Below are positions 1 through 12,120 of a stretch of DNA of 64,000 nucleotides, one piece after another (the first letter of the stretch is position 1; every line of letters begins with the position of its first letter). A program made the position numbers and the translations under genes. The notes beneath the pieces were generated by a model. The model was not told the DNA's origin and did not search any database. It worked only from the letters and a program-made list of their open reading frames with translations. The DNA comes from Ascidia mentula (lineage: Eukaryota; Chordata; Ascidiacea; Phlebobranchia; Ascidiidae). The stretch lies in contig OX387198.1 of the NCBI GenBank assembly GCA_947561715.1, positions 12,338,001-12,402,000 of the forward strand, read 5' to 3'.

Positions 1-454
1 AAACGTGTTATAGTTGATAAAAAACATTACACTAAATGGCAACTACATCGTTTGATCAAGGTAGCATACTAAACCGACCAATATCCGTGAAGCGCATTGG
101 GTTTAGTTTTGTTGCTAAAATGTGACTCTTTTCCGTTTGTTTTAGGTAGCACTGCTGGTTCTACATGCGAAAGGGCAAACAAAGTTCTTCGCGAATAAAC
201 CTTTAACAAAGCTTTCTTCGCGAGGGCACAAAGCTTTGTTTTTCTTGTATTGAAATTTCATTGTATTGACGGTAAGAGCAGGGGAAAAGTTCAAACGGAA
301 GCGAAATTGGAGAGGAGTTGCTCCTATATTGTTAAAATAATGACGCAGCTTTGCGCCACTGCAACAAGGAGTTTATAAGGAAGTCATACAAAAGTGGAGC
401 TGCATGAAGTGCAGTAGTTAAGTGTTTTTACCGCTAAAACTGACATCGGTCAAA
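1..454. other. 5' flank of gene M-A, no gene seen
   Basis: AT-rich sequence upstream of the first coding exon of M-A. I see no long reading frame, RNA gene or recognisable repeat. It probably contains the promoter and 5' untranslated region of M-A, but no core element could be assigned with confidence. Confidence 0.4.
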
Positions 455-3200
455 ATGCATAGCAGTAGTCACGAAATGACCGTTCGTCCAATATCTGATG
501 AAAATTGTGAGTCGTGTTTTTTTGGACGTCTACGTAAAGCGTAAATACTTCCCAATGTTGGTCAACTTTGAAATTATTCATCACAATACTAAGAGTAGAA
601 AAGAGAACATGTATTTTACTTCTTTGACAACATTGAATTTTCTTACATTATAAACCACCAACAGTACAGTACACCAAAACAAGAACCTACTTGCTTGAAA
701 ATTAAAAAGAAATTATTTGCATTGTAGTTTATGAGCCACCTTTATGGCTTCCAGCAGATGAACAGGAAAGGTTATTAAAGTTACGTTCTGAACTTGATCA
801 AAGTTTGAAGAGTGTGAAGATTATGCTTGTGGTATTGGGAACATGCATATTGATTGGTATTTCTGCAACACTTGGTATGGTAAGTCTGAATCCATTTACT
901 TTCCAGACACTTTAAATTTGTTTTACATAAATAATCCAGGTAGAAAATAGGAAAACAGGGACAAAAAATTTATGCACTCGATTTTCCAACTAACTAAATT
1001 TTAAAACAATGACATGACGTCATAGTGAAAGGATACTTACAGGGAATAATAGACTTGATCAAATTCTAGCCAGTCACGATCTTTACGTAAATACAAACAT
1101 GTACGAAACAACAAAAGTCCGTTGTTTCGACCTTGCATGGCCATATTTAAACGAACGAACCATCACCAATCAAACGAAAGCACTCTTTTAAGTCATCGGT
1201 TTTCTGAAATCAAAAGGTTAAGCCAGTGAGCCGCGTGTGCATACTTTATTAAATGCCTTTTTTCAGGTTTTGATGCAAAACTTCCAAATCAAAGGTATAC
1301 GTGAACAAAAGCAGACATAACAAGAGTGTAACATGAACTGTCTTTCAGAGATCCCAATGATGCATGAAACCAACATCACGGAAGATATTCGATCTTTGCA
1401 AATCGACATTTTGTCACTGCAGGGTGACCTATGAAACAATCCGATTGATTTTTGCTTGCACTAACCATTCTGTTGTTTAAAAAAATCTTAAAATGACAAA
1501 TTAAGTCTGTACATCAGTGCGTTTAAATCATAATAACCACCTCTATTTCCATTTAGAACAACAAACGAAATACGGGAATCACCCCACAATCAAGTCGATG
1601 GAAGGTAAAAGTCATGCACAAAGCAACAACTAATTAGGCGACACGTCATGTAAACTTCACGTTGTTCAGATGTAGTTGTGAGGTTTAGAAACTATACTAC
1701 GTTTGGATCGTTTAATTTTGAATTCCAGCAAAATAATGTTGCGTTGCCATTAGCTGCAACAAGGAAATTACTAGTTACGATTTACCTCGTGTATCAGAAC
1801 ACAATTTTTAAATATTTAAATTTAGTACATGTGAAGGTGCAATACATACACTTGCATTAAGGTTCGTGTATTTTCTTTCAAAGACTGGAAACAAATGATG
1901 AAATTTCAGCGTGCAATGAGCAAAGCAGCCTCCGAGGTTTTTCCATCTTTAATTCCTGGCTTTTATCGGTTCAAATACGATGGAGGCGATGATTACATCA
2001 GGGACGGCGGAAACGACATGTTTGACATTGGAAACAAGGTACCGGAAAAAATTTAAAGAGACAACTCAGGGTTTATAGTATTTTCTACTAAATCTGATAC
2101 TGAGTTTCCGTTAGCCATAGAGACAACAGGCGATTCGAAGAAAATAAACTTTCACCGGGGCAAGCTAACCTGTAACATTTTAGTAAATCGATATTTTGTA
2201 GCTTCGAGTTTGGAAGGAAGGCGGGGAATTAATATCCATCTCCTACAACAAAACGTACATGTAAGTGAACACACACACAGGATGCTGCTGGCCCAAAATT
2301 ACCAACAGCTTTTTGATTTTGTTTTGAACGCTGTTGCCGCATTATATTTTATTGCGTCATTCGTAGCACCTAAGAAAAAAGTGTTTTAAAAATCAATCAG
2401 TAACAGGAAGTTCACGAGAAAATTAGCGTTGTAAGAAGTGTTTTGTGTTCCTTCACACACATATACCTCACCCTTCAACCGTATATTTAGCGCAAATGAC
2501 GGATCATTTCTCGTGTCATCGATGGCCGCTCATCCGTTTATTTTAACGATTGCCACAAGGAATCCTGAGAAAAGAAATCAGAGTTTCTTTATTGAGGTAT
2601 ATAAGAGATTTACCCGTTTAAACTGGTGCAGTGTTGAGGGTAGCTTATTGAAGAAATCTACAATAAAGCTTTCCAGAAATGCAAATACTTTTGTATGATT
2701 TCAGGAAACCGGCAAAACAGGAAACCCCGGGAAATTTAGGACATGGAACCAAATGTTTACAGAAGGACCAATCTCCACAGAGTTCAGCTATTATCAACAA
2801 TTCAATGCATCGGGACCATCCGTAACTCAGATTTTTTTATGCATGTCAAGTCCTCTGGTAATTTTGACCACGTTGTTTTATAAATCGAACTTGCGCTATT
2901 GTTTAAATCACAAATCACATCTACTCTTGCAGTTGTTTCAATCATCAGGAACGAGCAAACTGAGTTTAGTCCGTGGAAGTAGAAGAAGGTCAACTAACAA
3001 CACTGCAAACCTTCGCGGAGTGTTTACAAATCATTATTTCAGTTACATTTTGACATCCAGGTAAATATGCAGTGCTTTTATGGCTTACATGCTTTGATGC
3101 ACTTAACCTGTTCGTTTTCAGATATCCCTCTGCACGTACGACTTTTCGTAACATTTTGAAAAAGTTAGTCCAAACTTTCCAAACATATTATAACATATAA
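455..3200 (+). CDS. M-A: type II membrane protein, unrecognised extracellular domain (11 exons)
   Basis: Exons: 455-506, 728-879, 1267-1294, 1349-1423, 1557-1604, 1884-2038, 2202-2260, 2491-2596, 2705-2857, 2933-3060, 3122-3200. Their sum is 1035 nt (344 residues) in one frame, with GT-AG borders and phases matching M-B and M-C. A cytoplasmic tail of about 48 residues precedes one hydrophobic segment (about 49-68, IMLVVLGTCILIGISATLGM). A polar stalk encoded by exons 3-5 follows, then an extracellular domain of about 220 residues. That domain contains F-Y-R-F-x-Y-D-G, DGGNDMFDIGN, A-H-P-F-I-L and a Y-F-S-Y-I-L block near the C-terminus. There is no signal peptide, so type II topology is inferred. 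I do not recognise the domain and assign no function. The first exon was chosen because its phase-1 donor matches that of M-B. M-A is the most diverged of the three paralogues. Confidence 0.8.
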
Positions 3201-4055
3201 GTCAACAATGTTGCTGAAGGGGGAAACAATGCCTTGTATATAAAAATGAATTTGCTTCCCTACATTTCAGCTTGCTAAATCCAAATGATCTCTGTAAAAT
3301 GCTTCGCAACATACTTATTGTTTCGCCAGAACGACAAACCGGAGATAAATAAAGCTTGTACAAAAGTTGTGTGTTGGTCGTTACTATAAGATAGCTTAGT
3401 ATAAACCACAGATTGCCAATCTCTGTTGCTAGATAGCTTAAATATCGCACAATAAGGAATAATATTTGTGTTAATGTATTATTCAAGACAGACTGTTGTT
3501 TTTCATTTTGTTTAAAGCGCAAAGTTGAAGATAAACCAGAACGCTGTCTTTGACCATATGAGTTGCGAAATGAGTATTATTTAAAATTCGGTATTGAGTA
3601 AAAGCATTCCTACTCAATTCTATCATCCAATATATTTTTTCCTGGTTTCGCCCCTGTAGGCCTCATGGAAAACGTACAGTTAAACAACAAGTTGCCTGCA
3701 GACATCCTTGTATTCTGTTTCGATAGGTCACATCAATGTAGGTGTTGACTGCTGTGGCTCTGGGCTAGCTGGTAATTTAGCCACACGCAGGTATTTCCAC
3801 TTTGAGGCAGTGTTCAGTCAACGTCTAACCGTTGGGTAACCAAGTTACCTTTACGGCGCATGAAACGAGATGTATTGCTCAACCAAGCTAGGTTTATAAT
3901 GAACTTTTGTGAAAGGTGTATTTTTCTGTCAAAGCAAATGTCTGCTAGAAGGCGTTGTAAAGTAGTTGTTGGTTGAAATTTAGATTTAATTGAGGATAAA
4001 TTAATTGCACAACAAATCATTTTCCCAGCATCATACGCGGACGTTTAGTATCAGA
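3201..4055. other. Intergenic sequence downstream of M-A
   Basis: The reading frames here are short and do not resemble the paralogous exons. It probably holds the 3' untranslated region of M-A. I see no RNA gene or clear repeat. Confidence 0.35.
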
Positions 4056-4696
4056 ACACACGCGATTCCTTCACTATATTTTCACTTTTACAATTGGTAA
4101 TTATCACGTAAGATCGATAGATCTCTAATGTACTACAGTTTACCTCATTACCCTTTCACCGCAGGCTATGCGTCATGTAAATTTTCCTAGCAATACCAAA
4201 CTACAACCACAACAAGCAATACAATGTTACTTATCGCCATAATCCTTGTCACATAGCCCTAATAGCAAAATAAAATTTGTTGTGGCAAACAAAGAAAGCA
4301 AACATGTATGTGACGATGTGACATATAGACGCCCTGCACGCACCACTGATCACCACGCGAATAATCAGAGAGTTTTTGAGTTTCACGATTTACTGTGAGG
4401 AAAAGGGATGAGTAACACAAACTGGCCCTACAATTTCGTCGTGGTTTTTCTATTTCTAACGCGCATTTTTGAACCACTATTCATCACAGGAAGCCAACCA
4501 TAAAAAAAAGGTTCGGCCTAGAATCTCGGCTGGAAAGAGTCAAGTTCTGTCTGCTGACGTAGTTGTAGCGTCTGCAGCTTTACTTTCGGGAATTGAGCGA
4601 CATTACCCGAAGTTTTTCGGGGTTGTTTGTTTTCCAGGCGTCTGTTATCTGGTACTGACATTTAAGAGTTTTTAGTTTAATCTTATAAGTCTAAAG

Positions 4697-4745
4697 ATGA
4701 CTAATAACATTGAACTCCCGTGCACAACAGCAACAGAGCAGCATA
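4697..4745 (+). pseudogene. Orphan duplicate of M-type exon 1
   Basis: This 49-nt segment starts with ATG, encodes M-T-N-N-I-E-L-P-C-T-T-A, and ends in a phase-1 GTAAGT donor. It is nearly identical to exon 1 of M-B (5702-5750). The intron behind it reaches an intact acceptor at 4938, but the sequence there is transposon-derived rather than exon 2. It is either dead or an alternative first exon that could splice to the M-B exon 2 at 5945, since phase and donor are intact. Confidence 0.6.
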
Positions 4746-4937
4746 GTAAGTATGTTCGTAAATAAATTTGGAGTAGTTATTAAACGAGTCACATGCTTTT
4801 GAAAGGTGATTTGCTGTATTTTGAGTAAAATATTTACAGTCATAATCATAATAACATACATGCACATTCTCGGCTTTTATCCTGAAACACGTTTAAACAA
4901 GTTGTTAAACAAGTTTTCTAATATTTTTGTATTCACA

Positions 4938-5036
4938 GCCGCATGGCAGACGAAACGTTGTAAGAATACAATACGTTTATGCCAGAAGAGCAGTACATTT
5001 TTAATTGCAAGATGCCTGGCAGCAACAGGAATTTCA
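4938..5036 (+). mobile_element. Penelope-like fragment with 3' half of a hammerhead-like motif
   Basis: It contains AGACGAAACG followed by the conserved tail GCCAGAAGAGCAGTACATTT. The whole segment closely matches 40300-40403, where a CTGATGA box precedes it. It sits exactly after an M-type exon 2 acceptor, so it marks an insertion or recombination breakpoint. The GAAAC box and the CTGATGA partner in the other copy suggest a hammerhead-bearing Penelope-like element; no coding part is present. Confidence 0.55.
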
Positions 5037-5701
5037 CACGCGATTCATTTACTATACTTTCACTTTCACAATTGCTAATTATCACGTAAGATCGGTAGAT
5101 CTTTCAAAAATGAGCAATAGCTATCTAATGTACTACAGTTTACCTACTTAACCTTTCACCGCAGGCTATGCGTCATGTAAATTTTCCTAGCAATACCAAA
5201 CTACAGCCACAACAAGCAATACAATGTTACTTATCGCCATAATCCTTGTCACATATAGCCCTAATAGCAAAATAAAATTTGTTGTGGCAAACAAAGAAAG
5301 CAAACATGTATGTGACGATGTGACATATAGACGCCCTGCACGCACCACTGATCACCACGCGAATAATCAGAGAGTTTTTGAGTTTCACGATTTACTGTGA
5401 GGAAAAGGGATGGGTAACACATACTGGCCCTGCAATTTCGTCGTGGTTTTTCTATTTCTGAAGCGCATCGTTGAACCACTATTCATCACAGGAAGCCAAC
5501 CATAAAAAAAAAGGTTCGGCCTAGAATCTCGGCTGGAAAGAGTCAAGTTCTGTCTGCTGACGTAGTTGTAGCGTCTGCAGCTTTACTTTCGGGAATTGAG
5601 CGACATTACCCGAAGTTTTTAGAGGCTGTTTGTTTTCCAGGCGTCTGTTATCTGGTACTGACATTTTTTAAGAGTTTTTAGTTAACCTTTTAAGTCTAAA
5701 G

Positions 5702-8700
5702 ATGACTAATAACATTGAACTCCCGTGCACAACAGCACCAGAGCAGCATAGTAAGTATGTTCGTAAATAAATTTGGAGTAGTTATTAAACGAGTCACATG
5801 CTTTTGAAAGGTGATTTGCTGTATTTTCAGTAAAAATATTTACAGTCATAATCATAATAACATACATGCACATTCTCGGCTTTTATCCTGAAACACGTTT
5901 AAACAAGTTGTTAAACAAGTTTTCTAATATTTTTGTATTCACAGTGTACGGTAATCTCGAATCACCGCGGGAGCAGGGAAATACTGCACCCGAGCAGTTA
6001 GCCAGTCATCAACCACCGGTAACCCATCACATTCATCAAGCACCACGTCAAACCGACAAAAGTTCAAGATTTCTGACATATGACAAAAGTTCAAGGTTTC
6101 TGAAAATTGCTGTGCTGGTCTTGGGTTTGCTCATAGTGATTGGATTCACTGTTACGCTAGCTTTGGTACGTTACAAATGTTTGGTATGGAAAACGACTTA
6201 CATGTTTGGTGTTTTGCAGCAGGCGATCACAGTCAGTATGGTGTTTATTTTAGGAGAAGTAATATTAATTTCGCCCATTACGCCATCTTTTTTAAGTCTC
6301 CATGATATCAATACGCCGATACAGACCCGATGGCCAACACGAAACAAACATTACTTTTTTGATTTAGGTTTTGCCGCAGATCTTGGCAATCAAAGGTAGG
6401 TGATAATTTTTTTATAAATGACATTTCATTGACAGATCATCGCCTAAACAGCCACAGCGAAAATTTTGCAATTTTCGATGAAAAAATTTTCGTTGAAAAA
6501 CCTTTTTGTAAAACCCGATCATTATTTTGCATTTTTCTGACCCCCCAAAATAACTCTTAATGTTATGGCAGTTTACGGTCTAGCGAAGCGCCGGTGTGGT
6601 TACCTGTAATTTGCTTGTGGAAATAACAATGGAAGGGTTTGCAGCAAACAACACGATTTTCCCTTCTGTCTTGTGATTTGGTTGTCTTGGGGTTTATTAT
6701 TCCATTATTCGTAAAATGAATGCGAACGTGCGCTAATTGTATGTTGACATAGCACATGGATGACAGGACCAGTCTTTGGAATTTGCTAACTTTGTTTTAG
6801 TTTGGCACCCATACGTCACAAATCAAAAAACTTTTGTCGTTGAATGGCCACCGAGTCACGCGGAAATTGGAAAAGGACCAAAAATACTAAAAATACGAAA
6901 CCCTTGTTGCAAACATTCGTCTTCGGAATTTATGCTTGGTTTGCCATAAGCTTCCTGAAGATACCGCTAGCTTAAACTTAGCGCTGACAGCACCTGAAAC
7001 TAAAACTTGGATTTTCAACAGATCGTCTCAACCAAAGCATAAACAATGACGATATTCAAGCATTACAAAACACCATCAACTCCTTGCAAGGTTTGCAGTC
7101 TTATTATACAAAGGTGACAATGTCACATCATATTGATGACTTTGCTTAGCATTGTGTTTTGGTAAAGTATGTATAGTTATATAACGATGTAACTTTCTGC
7201 AAATGTTCAATGACGTGTTCAGGAAATTTATCGAGGAGGAACGAACAATTGATGGGTTGTCGGTTGCGGGAAGGTCTGTCGAAGGGTACGTTACTTTGAA
7301 ATTCAATTTTCCCAGCATTATGTTGTTGTGAAACAATATCTACTTTCTGCACGTGAGAAAAAAATCTTGTTGGGGTCAAGTTAAGCACCGAAACCTTTGA
7401 CCAAATTCCGGCATTGTTGTTAATTTGTTAGAACGATTTGTTGCCACACAAAATATGTTAAAGCATATGTTACGCTTCCTAAATAGACGCTTTCCAAGGT
7501 CCTCAGGACGCTGCATTAACGGCTAACCACAAGCCTGTTCTAGCACAACGGTTAAACAATTCAATTCAATCTTGTTCATAAAAACTCTAAAAATACCACA
7601 GACGAATCACAATCTGCCGAAAACGGTCTGTCTCGCGATTTTCTCTTAGAGTCTCGTGTTAGCCCGTTTATCTTTTGTCTCCCCCGTCATGGGCCCAACC
7701 GTGTCACGTGAGAGGAAGGGAGCTAGCGCTGCGAAATAAATCAACGTGCGGTGACTGATGCGTTCGAGACACTTCGTAAATAAAAATATAAATCAACACA
7801 AAACATTTAAATGAACAGTTGGAAGGTGAAATAACAAAAGGTGAAAAAGAACGTGGCGTAAAAGAATACGTGATATAACAAAGCGTGCAACTTGAAAATG
7901 AAACGGAACAAGTGTGCAAATTCTTTTGCGCTACACATATACTGTTGTGTTTCTTTGTATTCGTTCGAATCATTGGAAAACCATAGAATGAAAAACAAGG
8001 CGAGCACACACGCATTTATAGGGAAGTAAATTGCATTTAAAATACCACGCACACAAACAAGAATCATGCAGAATGGACTGCGGCACATTCCACGAATCAC
8101 TCGACTATGGCATGCAAGCGCACTGTTGCTGCCGTATATACGTAATGAGGCGCGACCGCAACACATACCATGACCAGCACCATTATGGCAAGCTTACCAG
8201 AACCACCATCACCAACAACTTGTGAAGCAAAATCAGTACGTTATATCATGAACCAAAAACGTTTACGTTTATTCTACACGACGTTCTATAAACATGGAAA
8301 TAAGTTAATCACTGAAAATTAACGAGGAACCCGGATTGCACCAAAATAATACCACATAGGTGAAGTAAACGCACGACAGAAAACCCTTGCGAAGATATAT
8401 TATCACCAGGACGTGTATAAAAATACAGTCATAACAAACAAGTCCCTTTTTCCTGAAGTTTTAAGGTCGATGATGGAAGCGGCTTCTCGCACATTTCCTT
8501 CTTCGATTCCAAATTTCTATCGATTTAATTACGACGGAAACAAGAACAGCATCGGAGACGGCGGGAACGATATGTATGATGGGGGAAACAGGGTATACAG
8601 ATAAAAATTGCTTGTGTTACGATTATTTTGTTGATTGTGTGTCACAAATGTTGCAGCTTCGGGTGTGGAGAAGAGACACTCAGCCTTTGCTGGTTAACTA

Positions 8701-10034
8701 CAGTGAGACCCACGAGTAAGTGCACATTCATTTGTTGCTGTGTGATCACGTTGCGTCAAGATAAATAAGCGTTACACTTCAGATCCGTCAACGGTTATTT
8801 TTCTTTGTCATCCGCAACTGCTCATCCTTTTATCTTGGCTATGTTTATCAACAACCAAAGGCGATTGATCTGGGACTACTATTACATCGAGGTAAAATTT
8901 ATACATGTTGCGGGACCACTAGCATTGGTGCACACTAAACATTTCATTTCAATAACTCGGTCAAAACGAACTGTTTTATTTTATTTGAGCACAACAATAT
9001 ATAGTCTGTAAAAACATGTCACTCACCTTTCTCATGCTGAATTTTGTTTTGAAGGAAGCCAAAAAAGTAACGAAGAATTATTTTTTTACTTTTACAGTCA
9101 ATGTTGAGTTGCATAGCTTCTCATCAGCTTGCACACAAAATGCTTGTTTTTAGGAATCGGGAGACTTGGGAGCTGATGGCAGTGGGAATTACGCAACGAG
9201 TTCAGATTCGTTCACTGAAGGATTAATCTCTGTGGCATACAGGACTTACCAAGTGTATGGAGCATCAGACCCATCCATCATACAGATATATCTAAATATG
9301 GAAAGTTCTGAGGTATTTTAAAATATTGGATGAGCATGTATGGGCGAAACAGTGGACATCTGTATGCAGTTTACACAGAGCATTTTTTAATTTGAATCAA
9401 ATGCTGTTAACGTAAAAATAGATCTTCTAGTCTAGTGCACTTTTATATGTCCTATTCAAAACATCTATAATATATGTAATACTCACAATTACATTGCTCT
9501 CTAAACGCAAAAATCGCAAGCAATCATAATGTTAGTACTCGCAAATAAATTACATGATACAATTCAACCATGAAATATGTTCCAACAGCTCTTTAACTCA
9601 ACTGGAACGAGTTATCTTTCCTTTAACGACTACAACCGAGGAACATCTTTCACCAACAACACAGCACAACTTTACGGACGATTTGGCAATCAGTATTTCT
9701 GTTACATTCTCGCTTCCACGTGAGTCATGTTAATCAAAAGATTAAAACTATTTTAAAAATATGTATTTGTACGATTATGGATTCCAAGTAGGTTCAGAAG
9801 TTCTTTCTGATATTTATATTTTAATATATATCATACATATTATATACAGGTAAAAAAACACGTAAAATTAACCAAGTAACACTGTTGAACAAAGTTACAG
9901 GAAGTGAACATAACTAATATAATGGAAAATTGTTCGATACTTCCAGATATCCATCACAGTTCGTGAGTTCAAACAGCTTGCGTAGCACCATTGTGGATTT
10001 CATTCGGACTTTTCAAACAATCTACAAGTCTTAA
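5702..10034 (+). CDS. M-B: type II membrane protein, unrecognised extracellular domain (11 exons)
   Basis: Exons: 5702-5750, 5945-6165, 6368-6395, 7022-7090, 7223-7273, 8429-8592, 8657-8715, 8783-8891, 9154-9312, 9589-9719, 9947-10034. The sum is 1128 nt (375 residues). The cytoplasmic tail of about 70 residues is rich in Pro, His and Gln and contains a duplicated S-S-R-F-L unit. The transmembrane helix is about residues 71-90 (IAVLVLGLLIVIGFTVTLAL). The stalk includes N-D-D-I-Q-A-L-Q, suggesting a short coiled coil. The extracellular domain begins with F-Y-R-F-N-Y-D-G and DGGNDMYDGGN and ends in a helix-like C-terminus. Exons 4 and 5 are both phase 1-1, so skipping or repeating them keeps the frame. 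Compared with M-C, intron 5 carries an extra block at about 7466-7938. Function unknown. Confidence 0.85.
7466..7938. other. Intron block present in M-B, absent from M-C
   Basis: The flanking intron sequence (A-A-A-G-C-A-T-A-T before, A-T-A-C-T-G-T-T-G-T after) is continuous in M-C at about 16272-16284 without this ~470-bp block. It is either an insertion in M-B or a deletion in M-C. I see no terminal inverted repeat or coding content, so no element class is assigned. Confidence 0.5.
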
Positions 10035-11726
10035 ACAGAGTAATGGGGAACATGGACATTTTTTAATTAGGAATCCAAGTATGAGTTTCTTTCAGAAAAA
10101 AACACGTTCATTTCAAATCGTATTTTTCTGCGGTTCATAGAATCGATGGCATTATCCCACCCTTTAAATTCATGAGTCATTTCGTGTGAGTATTGCGCAT
10201 GCTGCGTACTGTTAAGACTTTCTTGTGCAACACTGGACACTTGCAATCGATTTTACGGGTGTATGTCAACTTGACCTCTTCAATGCGAATTGTTTTTTGT
10301 CTATTTGCCCCTGCCGCTTTATTGTCGGTATGCCTGGTTTAGAAATCAAAAATGCTTTTATTATTCTTAGTTTTGCATGTATAACAATCTGATCTCTGAA
10401 AAAAGTATTTCATTTGGCTTGCTCTGTTACATGACATTTAATGCGAAATAAACTTCATTGAAAAATTTAAATATGCATCAAGGTGAGCCTATAAACCTAA
10501 ACATCGGCCAGGTTTGGATGTTTACCTTGTTACTGTAGCCAGACAGAACGTCAGCCGTTTGCCTTCGCGTATCGTTGATCAATGAAGCTTAAAAACGCGA
10601 GAAAAAGGCAGTCTCGGTACCAGTTCATCCGATGGATGACATTGGTACTCGCAAAAAAAATTTGAAGCTCACCCGACAGATGACTTTAGTACGAGACTTG
10701 TTTTTGACCTTGACGCCCGAGTGATGACCTCATCGGACCTAAAAGGGTTGATGTTGTTTATCTTTTTCATACGGAATACCATTACGCTTACGAAAACATG
10801 ACCGACGATGTTACTTGTGGCTGGAACGTACAGAAAACTGATTTCCAGCAGATCGGTCACCCTGCTCCACAGCAGTTAACTATTTCTCAGCGCAAAATGT
10901 CTTGTAAACGCGCTTTCGATTCGATTCCTGGACTGGTTACGATTTACCTTCTGCACATAGAAAACATTGTTCAAAAAAAATGTATTACGCGTAAGTGTGC
11001 AATATGGGCAGGTCGACGTAATTTGCTTCCAAAGACTAAAAACAAATTTTAAAATTTCAGCGTGCAATTACCAAGCGTTTGTGTAGCAATAAACCTTGTT
11101 GACAAAACAAACCACCCCACATTGAATGCAAATGAAGGATATTGCAATATCAAGCACCCGCTTCAACCCTGCGTTTATTTCCTAAATCCTCCCTGTAAGT
11201 TGTGTCTTTCTTGTTGATCCTTGGCATTAGATATCAGTTGTAATGCTGCGTATTTCATTGAAACAAACGTTGTACAAATGTCGTGGGTTGGCGATGAATA
11301 AAATATAGGAACTGTGAAAAGTTTGTATTTGTCAGCAACTTCTACATTGAACGCCGAGGTAGTGTGGGATGTCGTTGCCTTATTCACAACGTCACGTTTG
11401 CTGCTGCTGTTGTTTTGGTTCATGACTCAGCGCCTGTGACCATCAAAAGATAAAGCTGAAATTCACCAGAAGCTCTTGAAAATCGATCTGAAGTAAAACC
11501 GCGTAAACAACACTCACATATTCCACAGCATTGGCTTTACTAATTACTCAATTATGACGACGGCTGTAGTTGAAAAATTGGCTGTAATTTAAAATACAGT
11601 TACTAGGATTGCAACAACTGGTTCCGTGTCAAAATGATCAACCATGGAGATTAATTCCTCACGTAGCATCCGACGCGCTTAATTGAACTTCTTCAGAGCC
11701 GTCGCCTTCCCGACGCGCCTCGCGAT
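10035..11726. other. Downstream region of M-B with decayed M-type fragment and orphan S-type upstream sequence
   Basis: The region is almost identical to 18748-20438. At about 10930-11080 it shares short blocks with the intron 5/exon 6 boundary of M-A (G-T-T-A-C-G-A-T-T-T-A-C-C-T; T-T-T-C-A-G-C-G-T-G-C-A-A-T), suggesting an old decayed copy. Its last ~200 bases match the sequence upstream of S1 (about 20230-20438), but no S gene follows. No intact gene is seen. Confidence 0.55.
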
Positions 11727-12120
11727 GTATGTGACGATGTGACATAGACGCCCTAAGCGCACCACTGAGCACCACGCGAATAATCAGAGAGTTTTTGAGT
11801 TTCACGATTTACTGTGAGGAAAAGGGATGGGTAACACATACTGGCCCTATACAATTTCGTCGTGGTTTTTCTATTTCTGAAGCGCATTGTTGAACCACTA
11901 TTCATCACAGGAAGCCAACCATAAAAAAAAAGGTTCGGCCTAGAATCTCGGCTGGAAAGAGTCAAGTTCTGTCTGCTGACGTAGTTGTAGCGTCTGCAGC
12001 TTTACTTTCGGGAATTGAAGGACAAAACCCGAAGTTTTTAGGGGCTGCTTGTTTTCCAGGCGTCTGTTATCTGGTACTGACATTTTTTAGGAGTTTTTAG
12101 TTAACCTTTTAAGTCTAAAG

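Larger units (their letters stand above)
4056..5870. repeat. Tandem duplication of the M-B 5' region (about 1 kb, two copies)
   Basis: The segment from about 4060 to 4930 recurs with few differences from about 5045 to 5940. It includes the upstream sequence, the first M-type coding exon and its intron. The copies diverge at the exon 2 acceptor: copy 2 continues into real exon 2 at 5945, while copy 1 continues into a Penelope-derived fragment at 4938. A third copy lies at about 11727-12362 in front of M-C. Confidence 0.75.

Noticed and set aside
489..530. CTGATGA in M-A exon 1 as a hammerhead
   Set aside because: No GAAA box, stem II or cleavage triplet at suitable spacing; it is coding sequence.
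9120..9150. CTGATGA on the minus strand near M-B exon 9 (and at 17370 in M-C)
   Set aside because: No following GAAAC core, and present in both copies as ordinary intron sequence.
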